The position numbers and the translations under genes were made by a program. Below the pieces are notes generated by a model. It searched no databases. It was given only the letters and a program-made list of their open reading frames with translations, and was not told the origin of the DNA. A stretch of DNA of 64,000 nt from Flavobacteriales bacterium. Lineage in GTDB: Bacteria > Bacteroidota > Bacteroidia > Flavobacteriales_D > Crocinitomicaceae. The stretch is taken from the NCBI GenBank assembly GCA_947491305.1, contig CANLIL010000005.1, positions 1 through 64,000 on the forward strand, in the 5' to 3' direction. Shown one piece after another: positions 55,514-64,000 of the stretch (the first letter of the stretch is position 1; the number at the start of each line of letters is the position of its first letter).

Positions 55514-56308
55514 TTAAACAGCAACAGCGCCTTTAATGTGTGGGTGCGGATCGTAATTCTGTAATTCAAAATCCTCCAATTTAAATCCAAAAATATCTTT
55601 TATAGCTGGATTTATTTTCATTGTTGGCAACGCTTTACAATCGCGAGACAATTGTAATTCCACTTGTTCTAAATGATTACTGTAAATATGTGCATCTCCA
55701 AAAGTATGAACGAAATCACCTGGCTCTAAATCACACACCTGAGCAATCATCATTGTTAACAACGCATACGAAGCGATGTTAAATGGAACACCTAAAAATG
55801 TATCCGCTGAACGTTGGTACAATTGACAACTTAACTTGCCATTGGCAACATAAAATTGAAATAAGGTATGACAAGGAGGCAATGCCATGTGATCTACATC
55901 GGCAACGTTCCATGCAGAAACGATTAAACGACGCGAATCAGGATTGCGTTTAATTTGTTGAATCAAATTTGAAATTTGGTCGATTGTTCCACCATCTTTT
56001 GCTGGCCAACTTCTCCATTGATGTCCATAAACAGGACCTAAATTACCGTTTTCGTCGGCCCATTCATCCCAAATAGAAACGTTGTTGTCTTTTAAGAATT
56101 TGATATTTGTATTTCCTTGTAAAAACCACAATAACTCTACAATGATTGAACGTAAATGTAATTTTTTCGTCGTTACGCATGGAAAACCTTTCGACAAATC
56201 AAAACGCATTTGGTAACCAAAAGTAGAAATCGTGCCTGTTCCAGTGCGGTCTTCTTTCTTCGTACCAGTTGCTAAAATATGTTTTAATAAGTCGTGATAT
56301 TGTTCCAT
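55514..56308 (-). CDS. thyA: Thymidylate synthase ThyA
   Basis: Makes dTMP from dUMP with methylene-tetrahydrofolate. The length (264 aa) and the catalytic cysteine (Cys146 in [12 protein letters not shown]) match E. coli ThyA. Other motifs: [32 protein letters not shown], and the ending [21 protein letters not shown] box lies 22 nt upstream. It is first gene of thyA-folA-topB. Confidence 0.98.
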   Translation of the reverse strand: MEQYHDLLKHILATGTKKEDRTGTGTISTFGYQMRFDLSKGFPCVTTKKLHLRSIIVELLWFLQGNTNIKFLKDNNVSIWDEWADENGNLGPVYGHQWRSWPAKDGGTIDQISNLIQQIKRNPDSRRLIVSAWNVADVDHMALPPCHTLFQFYVANGKLSCQLYQRSADTFLGVPFNIASYALLTMMIAQVCDLEPGDFVHTFGDAHIYSNHLEQVELQLSRDCKALPTMKINPAIKDIFGFKLEDFELQNYDPHPHIKGAVAV

Positions 56309-56330
56309 TTGATATTGATTTAATCGACTT

Positions 56331-56338
56331 CGAATTTA
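56331..56338 (-). promoter_or_regulatory. -7-like box TAAATTCG before thyA
   Basis: Same octamer as at metK, serS and the Wzz-like gene, on the minus strand. Confidence 0.4.
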
Positions 56339-56448
56339 CAAAAAAGGGCGTTGCTTCCCGCAAGAAGTTTTCAAAAAATAAAAGAACTTATGAACCATTC
56401 AACCTTTTTCTGTTTCAGTTAACAGCTTCCAAAAGCTAAAAAATTGGC

Positions 56449-56456
56449 TATATTTG
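56449..56456 (+). promoter_or_regulatory. -7 promoter box TATATTTG
   Basis: Perfect TAnnTTTG 40 nt before the ATG at 56497 of a small secreted-protein gene; it may also serve the flippase gene behind it. Confidence 0.55.
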
Positions 56457-56496
56457 TTCAACCAACTAAATTTATACTTTATAAACGTTTTATTTT

Positions 56497-56895
56497 ATGA
56501 GAAAACTCTTTTTTTTATTGGCGTTACTTGTAGGCTTCACTTCAGTTGCACAAACTTCTGGTCAATTAAAAAAACGTTTTTTAGGTACTTACACAGGATT
56601 CATTCCAAGTTACAAAACCGTTTCATCAAACATTCAAGTAGATTCTGTTGCGCTTACCATTGAGTTATCCAACAATCACCTTCAATTTACCCTTGGAAAA
56701 CTCGAGTTTGAAGGAGAATATACAATTTTGTTGGAAACAGCTGCCTATTTTATTTTAGAGTGTAAGATGGAAGACCGCCTAGCAAATGAGCGCATTATGG
56801 TGTTCAAACGCGGAAAAAAAATCAGTAGAGACGGTTTGTTTCCTCAGCCAAATGCAACTTTGTATAAGCTGCGTAAAAAGAAAAGAAATCAATAA
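56497..56895 (+). CDS. Small secreted protein of unknown function
   Basis: A 132-aa protein with signal peptide (MRKLFFLLALLVGFTSVAQ) and a beta-rich mature part (LKKRFLGTYTGFIPSYKTVS, FTLGKLEFEGEYTILLET). The C-terminus is basic (LYKLRKKKRNQ). No family was recognised. The flippase gene starts 6 nt after it, so the two are co-transcribed and a role in the envelope is likely. Confidence 0.65.
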   Translation: MRKLFFLLALLVGFTSVAQTSGQLKKRFLGTYTGFIPSYKTVSSNIQVDSVALTIELSNNHLQFTLGKLEFEGEYTILLETAAYFILECKMEDRLANERIMVFKRGKKISRDGLFPQPNATLYKLRKKKRNQ

Positions 56896-56901
56896 GAATT
56901 A

Positions 56902-58326
56902 ATGCAAAAGAAATTTTTTACCAATTTAACGCTTTTAATTTTACTTAATTTATTAGTAAAACCAATTGCGATATTTGGTATTGATGTTGCAGTTCAAAAT
57001 CGTGTTGATGCTGAAAATTATGGGATGTATTTCTCCTTATTGAACTTGTCATTGTTGTTCAATATTTTTATGGACATTGGAATCAATAACTTTACGACTA
57101 CGCAAGTTGCCCGTTACCCTAAGATTGCGAGTCACTACATTCACAAATTATTTAGTTTCCGTTTTTTGTTATTTGTTGTTTACGCTTTAATCACATTGAC
57201 ATTAAGCTACTTAATGAATTACACCAAGCATGAAATCACGTTATTAAGTATTTTCATCTTCAATCAATTTTTAATCACATTAACTGCTTATTTCAGAAGT
57301 CATTTTGGAGGCTTACACCTTTTTAAAACGGATGCATTCATCTCAGTTTTAGATCGTTTGTTGTTAATTTTCATTTGCGGCGCTTTGTTGTTAACTTCTA
57401 CAACGCAGTTTAAAATTGAATGGTTTTTATGGTCACAAACCATCGCTTACGCATGCACATTTATTATTTCATTCATCCTTTTAACCCGTAAAATTGGCTT
57501 GCCCAAATTGAAATTTAACTTCGTTTTTTCCTTTGCCATTTTAAAGAAAAGTTATCCGTATGCCCTATTGATTTTATTGATGATGTTTTATTCGAGAATT
57601 GATTCTGTTTTTTTAGAACGCATACATCCAAATGGGAAATTTGAAGCAGGAGTTTATGCCCAAGGATTTCGTTTGTTAGATGCGTTTTTTATGTTTGGAA
57701 TGTTGTTTGCAAACTTATTATTACCGTTGTTTTCACGTTTATTAGTGCATGACAAAGCAGCAATTGCACCTTTACTTAAAACCGCGCGTAATTTATTATT
57801 GGGAGGTGCGCTTTTAATTGCAACATGTTGTTCTTTTAACGCGAAATTTATTTTACAACTCATTTATGATCAAAACATTAGCGCTTCGATTCCTAGTTTT
57901 CAATATTTAATTTGGGGCTTCATTGGGATGTGTGTCAGTTTGATTTACGGAACTTTATTAACTGCAAATGGGCAATTAAAAGTCTTAAACTGGATTTCAG
58001 TAATTGGAATCCTCATCAATTTGAGTGTAAATGTTGTTTTAATTCCAAAATATGGTGCTGCTGGAGCTGCAATTGCAGTGTTGTTTACCCAATCCATCAC
58101 AGCGTTAGCACAACTAATCTATTGCCATGTAAAATATTCTATTGCAATACATTGGAAAGAAGCATTAAACTATGGATTATTCATCGCTTTATTGTTCATA
58201 ACACCAATGTTGTTGAAAGACAGCGTTTTTCAATTTTATGTGCAAGTAAGTACGGGAATCATTGGGCTCTTCCTGTTTAAATTGATCGATGTAAAAGAAA
58301 TTTTACGTTTTCTAAAGGAAAAATAA
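56902..58326 (+). CDS. Polysaccharide/oligosaccharide flippase (Wzx-like, MOP superfamily)
   Basis: A 474-aa protein with about twelve to fourteen hydrophobic segments. IAIFGIDVAVQNRVDAENYG near the N-terminus and VNVVLIPKYGAAGAAIAVLF near residue 375 are typical of polysaccharide-biosynthesis flippases that move lipid-linked sugars across the inner membrane. The genes behind it (Wzz-like, O-antigen-ligase-like) fit an envelope polysaccharide pathway. Confidence 0.85.
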   Translation: MQKKFFTNLTLLILLNLLVKPIAIFGIDVAVQNRVDAENYGMYFSLLNLSLLFNIFMDIGINNFTTTQVARYPKIASHYIHKLFSFRFLLFVVYALITLTLSYLMNYTKHEITLLSIFIFNQFLITLTAYFRSHFGGLHLFKTDAFISVLDRLLLIFICGALLLTSTTQFKIEWFLWSQTIAYACTFIISFILLTRKIGLPKLKFNFVFSFAILKKSYPYALLILLMMFYSRIDSVFLERIHPNGKFEAGVYAQGFRLLDAFFMFGMLFANLLLPLFSRLLVHDKAAIAPLLKTARNLLLGGALLIATCCSFNAKFILQLIYDQNISASIPSFQYLIWGFIGMCVSLIYGTLLTANGQLKVLNWISVIGILINLSVNVVLIPKYGAAGAAIAVLFTQSITALAQLIYCHVKYSIAIHWKEALNYGLFIALLFITPMLLKDSVFQFYVQVSTGIIGLFLFKLIDVKEILRFLKEK

Positions 58327-58430
58327 GGTTTAAACATACTAAACTTACTTTTTTTGAGTTATTCACTCAACTTAAATTACTTACAATACGAAAACTAGTC
58401 TAAATTAGCTCGAATTAAGCAATTAAATGC

Positions 58431-58438
58431 TAAATTCG
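58431..58438 (+). promoter_or_regulatory. -7-like box TAAATTCG before the Wzz-like gene
   Basis: Same octamer as at metK, serS and thyA, 20 nt before ATG 58459. The 132-bp gap to the flippase gene holds nothing else recognised. Confidence 0.4.
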
Positions 58439-58458
58439 CACTTCAAAAATTGAAATAC

Positions 58459-59454
58459 ATGACAGATCAACTCAATGAATTAGATAAAGAACGCCAAAAC
58501 TTATTAGTGTTTATATGGCGCAATAGAAAGCTTATTTCAATCGTAACAGGAATTGCAATGTTGATTTCGCTTATTGTTTCCTTTTTATTGACCCCACTTT
58601 ATAAATCTACTGCAATTGTTTTTCCTGCTGCAACAAGCACTGTTTCATTCTCTGAACAACGCAATGCAAAAGCATCATCAATGGATTTTGGTGAAGAAGA
58701 ACAAGCGGAACAATTGGTTCAAATTCTACAATCTTCTCAAATTAGAAATCGTATTGTTGACCAGTTTCAATTGATGAAACATTACGACATTGACGACTCT
58801 GATCCGAATAAATACTTTAAGTTGATGGAAAAATATGAAAACATGTTTTCCTATACAAGAACGCGCTATGGCTCTATTCAAATTGACGTTTTAGACAGAG
58901 ATGCCGTTTTAGCAGCTGACATGGCGAATAAAATTGTAGATTTAATTGATACGGTTAAAAACAGCATGGTGGCTGAACGAACGATTCCAGCATTTGAAAT
59001 CAACAAACGTAAAAAACAACAATTAGAAAGTGATCGCGATGCAGTTTTAGACCAATTAGATAGTTTAGCAAGAACAGGCGTGCTTTCAATCGATGGACGT
59101 TCAAGTTTGTTTCAAGCCTATGTTGATTCAAAAAGTCAAGCTGAAAAACAAGAAATTAAAAAAACAATTGATATCAACATGCAATTTGGCGCTCGTTTTG
59201 ATGGATTAGAAGATATTCGCGATGAAAAAATCATGCAATTAGAGCAATTTAAAGTTGCGTATGAACAAGCTGAATCGGATGCGAACACCATTTTTAGTCA
59301 CAAATTCATTGTTGAACGCGCTGTGGTTGCCGACAAAAAAGATAAGCCTAAACGTATCATTATTGTACTTTTGGCAACATTAGGCGCATTTATCTTTATG
59401 GTTTTTGCATTGTTAATCAATGATCGAATTCGTGATTTGAAAAAAATCGCTTAA
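58459..59454 (+). CDS. Wzz-like polysaccharide chain-length / export protein
   Basis: A 331-aa protein with the Wzz topology: N-terminal membrane segment (LISIVTGIAMLISLIVSFLL), a large periplasmic coiled-coil region, and a C-terminal membrane segment (IIIVLLATLGAFIFMVFALL). LTPLYKSTAIVFP after the first segment is characteristic of Wzz domains. It lacks a cytoplasmic tyrosine-kinase domain. The frame begins at TTG 58450; ATG 58459 is preferred. The O-antigen-ligase-like gene follows at once. Confidence 0.85.
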   Translation: MTDQLNELDKERQNLLVFIWRNRKLISIVTGIAMLISLIVSFLLTPLYKSTAIVFPAATSTVSFSEQRNAKASSMDFGEEEQAEQLVQILQSSQIRNRIVDQFQLMKHYDIDDSDPNKYFKLMEKYENMFSYTRTRYGSIQIDVLDRDAVLAADMANKIVDLIDTVKNSMVAERTIPAFEINKRKKQQLESDRDAVLDQLDSLARTGVLSIDGRSSLFQAYVDSKSQAEKQEIKKTIDINMQFGARFDGLEDIRDEKIMQLEQFKVAYEQAESDANTIFSHKFIVERAVVADKKDKPKRIIIVLLATLGAFIFMVFALLINDRIRDLKKIA

Positions 59455-59455
59455 G

Positions 59456-60916
59456 GTGTCGTTCGCTAAAAAAAATGCATTTTTAATTCTTTTAGGTGTT
59501 TTATACATCTTATTGTCTCTTTATTTTATTTGGGTTGATCAAGCGTACTTGACATTATTCCCGATTGGATTATTGGCGATTTACTTTGCCGTATATTATA
59601 CAGAATTCACGTTTTTAAGTATAGCTTTTCTTACACCGCTTTCCATTAACATAGAAGAATATACGGATAGTTTTGGCTTGTTTGTTCCTACTGAACCATT
59701 GCTGTTTGGTTTTTTATTGTTCTTTCTTTTTCTACAAATTCGTAAAAACATATTACCGAAAGAACTCTGGAAAAATCCAATCATTTGGAGTGTAGGATTT
59801 TACATTGGATGGCTTTTTATTGCATCCATAATGAGTTCGCATCCAATCGTTTCGTTAAAATTTGGTTTAGCACGACTTTGGTTCATTGTTCCTGTTTTAC
59901 TATTTGGAACGTATTTTTTCAGAAAAGAAATCAATATCAAACGATTTATTTGGTTGCTCGTAATTGGTATGTTCATCGTTATTTGTTACACATTAATCGT
60001 TCATGCAAGTTATAGTTTTGGCGAGAAAGAAGGGCATTGGGTAATGTGGCCATTTTTTAAAGATCATACCATCTACGGTGCAACAGTTGCGTTAACGGTT
60101 CCACTTGTTTTTGGCTTGTATTTATACAAAAAACACAGTCCGTTAGTGCAAGTAATTTTATTAAGTTTCATTGCCATCATTCTGCTTGGGATGTTCTTTT
60201 CATACACGCGGGCAGCATGGTTAAGTTTAATTGCTGCGCTTGGAGTTTGGGCGTTGATTCACTTCAAAATTAAACTAAGTTTATTGGTGACAATTGCCGC
60301 ATTTATTGGCGGAGTGATTTTCTTTTCTTGGGATGCGATTCAAATGGATTTAGCTAGGAATAAGAATGAGCACACCACTGAAGATTTTGGAAAAAAATTA
60401 CAATCCGCAGCAAATGTTTCAACGGATGCATCAAATTTAGAGCGCATCAACCGTTGGACGTGTGCCATTGAAATGTTTAGAGAACGACCATTTTTTGGAT
60501 TTGGACCAGGAACGTATGCCTTTGAATATGCTCGTTTTCAAGATCCAGAGAATTTAACAATCATTTCAACAAATTTTGGCGATCTTGGTAATGCACACAG
60601 TGAATATTTAGGTGCGCTTTCAGAAATGGGCGTTTTGGGTTTATGCGCTTTTATTTGTATTGTTACCGCAATTTTTTACAAAGCAATCACACTCTACAAC
60701 CGTTGGCCAGATGACGAAAAAGAGACGAAAAGATTATTGCTCGCAATGATTTTATCACTGGTTACCTATTTCGTTCACGCCGTTTTAAACAACTTCTTAG
60801 ATACTGACAAAGCAGCAGTTCCTGTTTGGGGAATGTGTGCAGCTTTTATTGCATTAGAGATTGCATTGAATAATAAACTCAACGCGAAACCCAACTTGAA
60901 GGATTCAAACATTTAA
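59456..60916 (+). CDS. O-antigen ligase / Wzy-like polymerase family membrane protein
   Basis: A 486-aa membrane protein with about eleven hydrophobic segments and the Wzy_C loop in FFGFGPGTYAFEYARF and NAHSEYLGALSEMGVLG (about residues 345-400). Such proteins ligate or polymerise surface polysaccharides in the periplasm. It starts at GTG 59456, one base after the Wzz-like gene stops. No ATG occurs earlier than residue 29 or so, so the GTG start is likely. Its 3' end overlaps envC on the opposite strand by 38 bp. Confidence 0.82.
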   Translation: MSFAKKNAFLILLGVLYILLSLYFIWVDQAYLTLFPIGLLAIYFAVYYTEFTFLSIAFLTPLSINIEEYTDSFGLFVPTEPLLFGFLLFFLFLQIRKNILPKELWKNPIIWSVGFYIGWLFIASIMSSHPIVSLKFGLARLWFIVPVLLFGTYFFRKEINIKRFIWLLVIGMFIVICYTLIVHASYSFGEKEGHWVMWPFFKDHTIYGATVALTVPLVFGLYLYKKHSPLVQVILLSFIAIILLGMFFSYTRAAWLSLIAALGVWALIHFKIKLSLLVTIAAFIGGVIFFSWDAIQMDLARNKNEHTTEDFGKKLQSAANVSTDASNLERINRWTCAIEMFRERPFFGFGPGTYAFEYARFQDPENLTIISTNFGDLGNAHSEYLGALSEMGVLGLCAFICIVTAIFYKAITLYNRWPDDEKETKRLLLAMILSLVTYFVHAVLNNFLDTDKAAVPVWGMCAAFIALEIALNNKLNAKPNLKDSNI

Positions 60917-62252
60917 CAGAACCTCCTGCAACCGTATGAATTTCAAAGTGTGCAATAGACAAAGATGAACCTTCAGGAACAATGAGTGTTCCAATTCCTT
61001 GTTTAGTTGATACTTTAGAACCCGTGCTCACAAAAACTTCTTGTAAATTACTGTAAACTGTTCGGTAATTTCCGTGTTTAATAATCACCACTTTTCCAGC
61101 GCCAGGAATGCTAAACACACTTGTTACTTCGCCTTCAAAAACACACCTCACTTGAGCGTTACGTGATGTGCTGATGTCAATTCCATTATTATTGGTATAA
61201 ACATTGTTCAATGTTGCATGGGCATTTTTTCCAAAGCCCTCAGAAATTGAACCACTGGCAACTGGCCACGGCAATCTGCCTTTGTTTCCTTCAAACGAAT
61301 GACTCAAGGCCATCGATTCTTTTGATTCAGTATAGGTGATTTTTGGTGTTTCCTTTGGCGTTTCTTTGATAGGTTTAACCGTGTTTGATCCCCCTGATTT
61401 CGGTTCAGAAACAGCATTTTTAATATTTTCTTTAGCTGTTTGAGTGCGTGCCAATTCTTTTTTACGATCTGCTTCTTCAGCCTTTCTTCGTTTTTCCTCT
61501 GCTTTTCGTTGTTTCTCTTCTGCTAATGCAATTTCACGTTTAATCGCTGCATTAATTTTATCTTTTAAAACAGCTTTTTTGTTCTCATCATTGCGTAATT
61601 GAGCCACCAATTGTTGTTCTTCTTGTTTTAATTTACTGTAAACTTTTTCTTGTTTTTGCTTGTCTTTTTCTATGGCAAATTTTTCTTGTTTTTTCTCTTC
61701 TAACAATTTCAATTTGTACAAACGTTCTTCTTCAATAGTAACTATTTCCTTTTTAATTAATCCTTCATGTTGTCGAATAATTAGAAATTGTTTCTTTTGA
61801 ATATCAGCAATGTATTTTAAATAAGCACCTCTTTTTACTGCTTCATTGTAAGAGTTTGCTGAAAACACAAACATCATTTTACCGAAGCGATTACGGTGTT
61901 TATAACTGTACAACAGCAATTTTTTATATTGCGCTTTTAAACGAATCAATTTTTGCTGTAACTCAACTACTTCATTACTTTTTTCAGCCACTTTTATTTC
62001 TGCACCACGCACTTGGTTATCAAAATTTGAAACCAATTCTTGTCGAAATTGAATTTGTTTGTCAATCAATAACAATTCATTGTACGATGCGGATGTAATG
62101 GTTTTTGTTTTGTCTAATAATTTTTTCGTCGTAGCAATTTTTTTTGCCAAACGATTTTCCTCGTTTCTCAATTTTTCACTGGATGTTTGACCAAACAAAT
62201 TTAGTGATAGAAACAAGAAAAATAAAACACTTAGTTTACTCACATTCTTCAT
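60879..62252 (-). CDS. envC: Murein hydrolase activator EnvC-like (degenerate M23)
   Basis: A 457-aa secreted protein (signal MKNVSKLSVLFFLFLSLNLFG): two long coiled-coil stretches (about 25-140 and 150-265), a proline- and lysine-rich linker, and a C-terminal LytM/M23 domain (about 330-457). Metal ligands are degenerate: NNNGIDIST in place of HxGxD and AHFEIH in place of HLHFE, so it is probably an activator of amidases rather than a peptidase. It overlaps the end of the O-antigen-ligase-like gene by 38 bp, and the upstream DUF4292 gene by 17 bp. Confidence 0.9.
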   Translation of the reverse strand: MKNVSKLSVLFFLFLSLNLFGQTSSEKLRNEENRLAKKIATTKKLLDKTKTITSASYNELLLIDKQIQFRQELVSNFDNQVRGAEIKVAEKSNEVVELQQKLIRLKAQYKKLLLYSYKHRNRFGKMMFVFSANSYNEAVKRGAYLKYIADIQKKQFLIIRQHEGLIKKEIVTIEEERLYKLKLLEEKKQEKFAIEKDKQKQEKVYSKLKQEEQQLVAQLRNDENKKAVLKDKINAAIKREIALAEEKQRKAEEKRRKAEEADRKKELARTQTAKENIKNAVSEPKSGGSNTVKPIKETPKETPKITYTESKESMALSHSFEGNKGRLPWPVASGSISEGFGKNAHATLNNVYTNNNGIDISTSRNAQVRCVFEGEVTSVFSIPGAGKVVIIKHGNYRTVYSNLQEVFVSTGSKVSTKQGIGTLIVPEGSSLSIAHFEIHTVAGGSVKCLNPSSWVSR

Positions 62253-63057
62253 AACTCTCCGGTATTATAAGTTCTAATTGTTGAATTTCTTTAATGTTAA
62301 CCTTATCGTAATCTAAAATTATTTTTAAATTATTTTGTGATAATACAATTGAAATCTCCACTTCATTTGGAGTATTCATTCCATCCACTAATTGCCGTGA
62401 AACATAATTGATTGTTACAGAAGCACTGTCAGAAGGACTTTCAATGTACATTCCTTTCAAATCTCTTAAATTAGTGTCAATAAAATACTTTATTAAGATG
62501 TCTTCTTTTTGTCGCACACGCACAAAACGATCAAAACGTTTGGCTTGACGTTTTCTGTGAGTTGAAAGTGTATAAAAATCTTGACCATGAATTTGAAAGT
62601 ATTTTTGGGTTGTATCGTAATCAAAAGGCATTCCTAATAGTATTTCTTCCAAATTAGAAAACGAAAAATCAATGCCAAAATTGTTTTTAAAATAATCTAA
62701 GCTTTGTTTGGAATAACATTTTTCGCGTTTATTCATAAGTAAAATAGAATCTTTGGTAACCAATGAATTAGCAACTGGTATCGCCGCATAGGTGATCAAA
62801 GCATTGATAGCACTGTCACGAACGATTCTAACAGATGTTTTAAAATTCAAATTTCGATTGGTGTCCGAATAACTTGTTGCAATTTTAGCATAAAAATAAT
62901 GTGGCTTAGCTTGAGATAAGCTATCCATTTTTTGAATTAAAAGCGCTGTTTTCACTCGCTCTAAACGGTCTTGATTAAAAATCAATCTTGAACCACCACA
63001 GGATTGTAGTGCTAACAAAAAAGCAATAATAGATAACAATTTAAAAAATCGGATCAT
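62236..63057 (-). CDS. DUF4292-type lipoprotein
   Basis: A 273-aa lipoprotein (FKLLSIIAFLLALQSC, Cys20) with the DUF4292 layout: KPHYFYAKIATSYSDTNRNL, FKTSVRIVRDSAINALIT, and a beta-rich body with VTINYVSRQLVDGMNTPNEV. It resembles the LolA/LolB-like fold group; the role is unknown but envelope-related. An in-frame ATG lies at 63105, inside the TPR gene, but ATG 63057 begins the lipoprotein signal. It overlaps TPR by 17 bp and envC by 17 bp. Confidence 0.82.
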   Translation of the reverse strand: MIRFFKLLSIIAFLLALQSCGGSRLIFNQDRLERVKTALLIQKMDSLSQAKPHYFYAKIATSYSDTNRNLNFKTSVRIVRDSAINALITYAAIPVANSLVTKDSILLMNKREKCYSKQSLDYFKNNFGIDFSFSNLEEILLGMPFDYDTTQKYFQIHGQDFYTLSTHRKRQAKRFDRFVRVRQKEDILIKYFIDTNLRDLKGMYIESPSDSASVTINYVSRQLVDGMNTPNEVEISIVLSQNNLKIILDYDKVNIKEIQQLELIIPESYEECE

Positions 63058-64000
63058 AATATTTTTTGTTAGTGATTTTTTTGGGTAAATTTTTATTTGT
63101 CGCACCCATTTTCAATGCGCGTTCCCACATTTCAACAGCTTTAGGAATGTCACCATCAAAAAAATAGGCGTCTCCTAAATGTTCGTTGATTAATTTATCT
63201 GTAGCATCTTCAGTATAGGCAAGTTCAAACAGTTTCAAAGCTTGCGTGAAATTGCCCATTTGAAATAAAACAAACCCTTTCGTATCGATAAAATGAACAC
63301 TTTTGGGATTCATTTCACTGATTTCTTTTGCTAATTTATAAGCATACTCTAAATCGATTTTTGCTAAAGCCAATCGGTAGGCATAATTGTTGCGCAACAA
63401 TAAACTTTGAGGATCTTTAGCAATTGCTGCTTTGTAATTTTCTTTACCGAGTTCAACTTGATTTAAACAAAAATAAGCTTCTCCAATTTGACCCAACATT
63501 TCTGCTTCAATAGAAGGATCGTTCACAACTAATTCCTTTCCTACTTTTAAAATATCGATTGCTTCTTGGTGTTTTTTTAATTGAACCGCACTCACCCCAT
63601 TTAATAAATAAATTGTTGGAATTGTAGGGAATAATTCCAAGCACTTTTTACTGTCGTTATATAAGATTTCAAATGCACCTGATTGGTATTCCATTAAAAG
63701 AACTTGATTCCAAATCGGATATTGATTTTGGTCAAATTCCAACGCCTTTCTATACGAATTCAATGCATCATTTTCTTTGTTTAAACGCAGATAAAAATCG
63801 CCTTGAATGGAATGTGCTTTTGCCACTTTCGGATTATCAATTACCAATTGATTCACTAAATTCAGAACAGATTCATCCAGAGATTTATTGGTTTCTAGCA
63901 ATGTTAGTAGAATTTTCATTTTTGTCTCAAAATCAACATCTTCACAGGAAAATGCCAATTTCAATTGTTCCATCGATTTTGTGCGGTCATTTTTTTGGCG
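63041..64000 (-). CDS. TPR protein, N-terminus beyond window (partial)
   Basis: A chain of TPR units (KAHSIQGDFYLRLNKENDAL, QIGEAYFCLNQVELGKENY, EHLGDAYFFDGDIPKAVEMW) ending KITNKKYYDPIF. The reading frame continues past ATG 63973 to the last base of the window without a stop, so the visible 310 residues are probably only the C-terminal part of a longer gene. It is the first visible gene of a TPR-DUF4292-envC transcript. Confidence 0.8.
   Translation of the reverse strand, partial: RQKNDRTKSMEQLKLAFSCEDVDFETKMKILLTLLETNKSLDESVLNLVNQLVIDNPKVAKAHSIQGDFYLRLNKENDALNSYRKALEFDQNQYPIWNQVLLMEYQSGAFEILYNDSKKCLELFPTIPTIYLLNGVSAVQLKKHQEAIDILKVGKELVVNDPSIEAEMLGQIGEAYFCLNQVELGKENYKAAIAKDPQSLLLRNNYAYRLALAKIDLEYAYKLAKEISEMNPKSVHFIDTKGFVLFQMGNFTQALKLFELAYTEDATDKLINEHLGDAYFFDGDIPKAVEMWERALKMGATNKNLPKKITNKKYYDPIF

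Noticed and set aside
57912-58280. 122-aa plus-strand ORF in another frame
   Set aside because: Overlaps the C-terminal half of the flippase gene, whose frame is clearly coding; Cys/Trp-rich composition is typical of a shadow frame.

Overview
The window looks like chromosomal DNA of a low-GC Bacteroidota bacterium, most likely order Flavobacteriales; a Crocinitomicaceae/Fluviicola-like organism is a guess. The signs are many -7 promoter boxes of the Bacteroidota form TAnnTTTG, the lack of Shine-Dalgarno leaders, a GLPGLI-family gene behind an outer-membrane barrel gene, a type IX secretion (T9SS) sorting-type C-terminus, a HYC_CC_PP metal locus, and a Bacteroidota-style dcw cluster with a long MraY and a PASTA-bearing FtsI. 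No rRNA, CRISPR array, prophage or transposase is visible.

Layout. 1-2192: the end of a TlyA-like methyltransferase, then sufS-sufE-sufT-like (Fe-S assembly). 2193-2597: an intergenic array with an exact 101-bp period. 2598-9740: fabF and a GNAT gene, ppk1 converging on ppx, then der and era with a relative of the same repeat between them. 9829-11430: a secreted propeller-like protein. 11562-14767: a sulfide/persulfide module (DUF2892, rhodanese-thioredoxin lipoprotein, MBL-fold dioxygenase with two rhodanese domains, TauE/SafE exporter). 14753-16513: a secreted beta-helix protein. 16520-17854: a gene-poor stretch with an initiator tRNA, a GIY-YIG ORF and two decayed copies of the tRNA end. 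17996-22398: a lipoprotein, an outer-membrane barrel protein and a GLPGLI protein. 22460-26194: an Nfu scaffold and a metal locus (HYC_CC_PP, TonB receptor, HMA protein). 26284-33735: metK, msrA, serS with two envelope genes, rplU-rpmA and an EamA transporter.

34030-49814 is the division and wall cluster mraZ-rsmH-ftsL-ftsI-murE-mraY-murD-ftsW-murG-murC-ftsQ-ftsA-ftsZ-yqeY, tightly packed and ended by a strong terminator. Sites resembling MraZ boxes lie upstream. A DNPR motif in MurE predicts meso-diaminopimelate peptidoglycan. 49854-52838 is the most accessory-looking part: mtnB, an esterase flanked by inverted repeats, a hairpin element and a rhuM gene broken by one in-frame stop. 52875-56308 is thyA-folA-topB. 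56497-60916 holds envelope polysaccharide genes (flippase, Wzz-like, O-antigen ligase-like). 60879-64000 holds envC, DUF4292 and a TPR gene that runs off the window.

No wholly new system is obvious. The most unusual items are the initiator-tRNA/GIY-YIG array with a 16-bp palindrome in a tRNA remnant, the flanked esterase cassette, the exact 101-bp repeat, the paired MraZ-type operators, and four promoters whose -7 box lies exactly 4 nt before the start codon.
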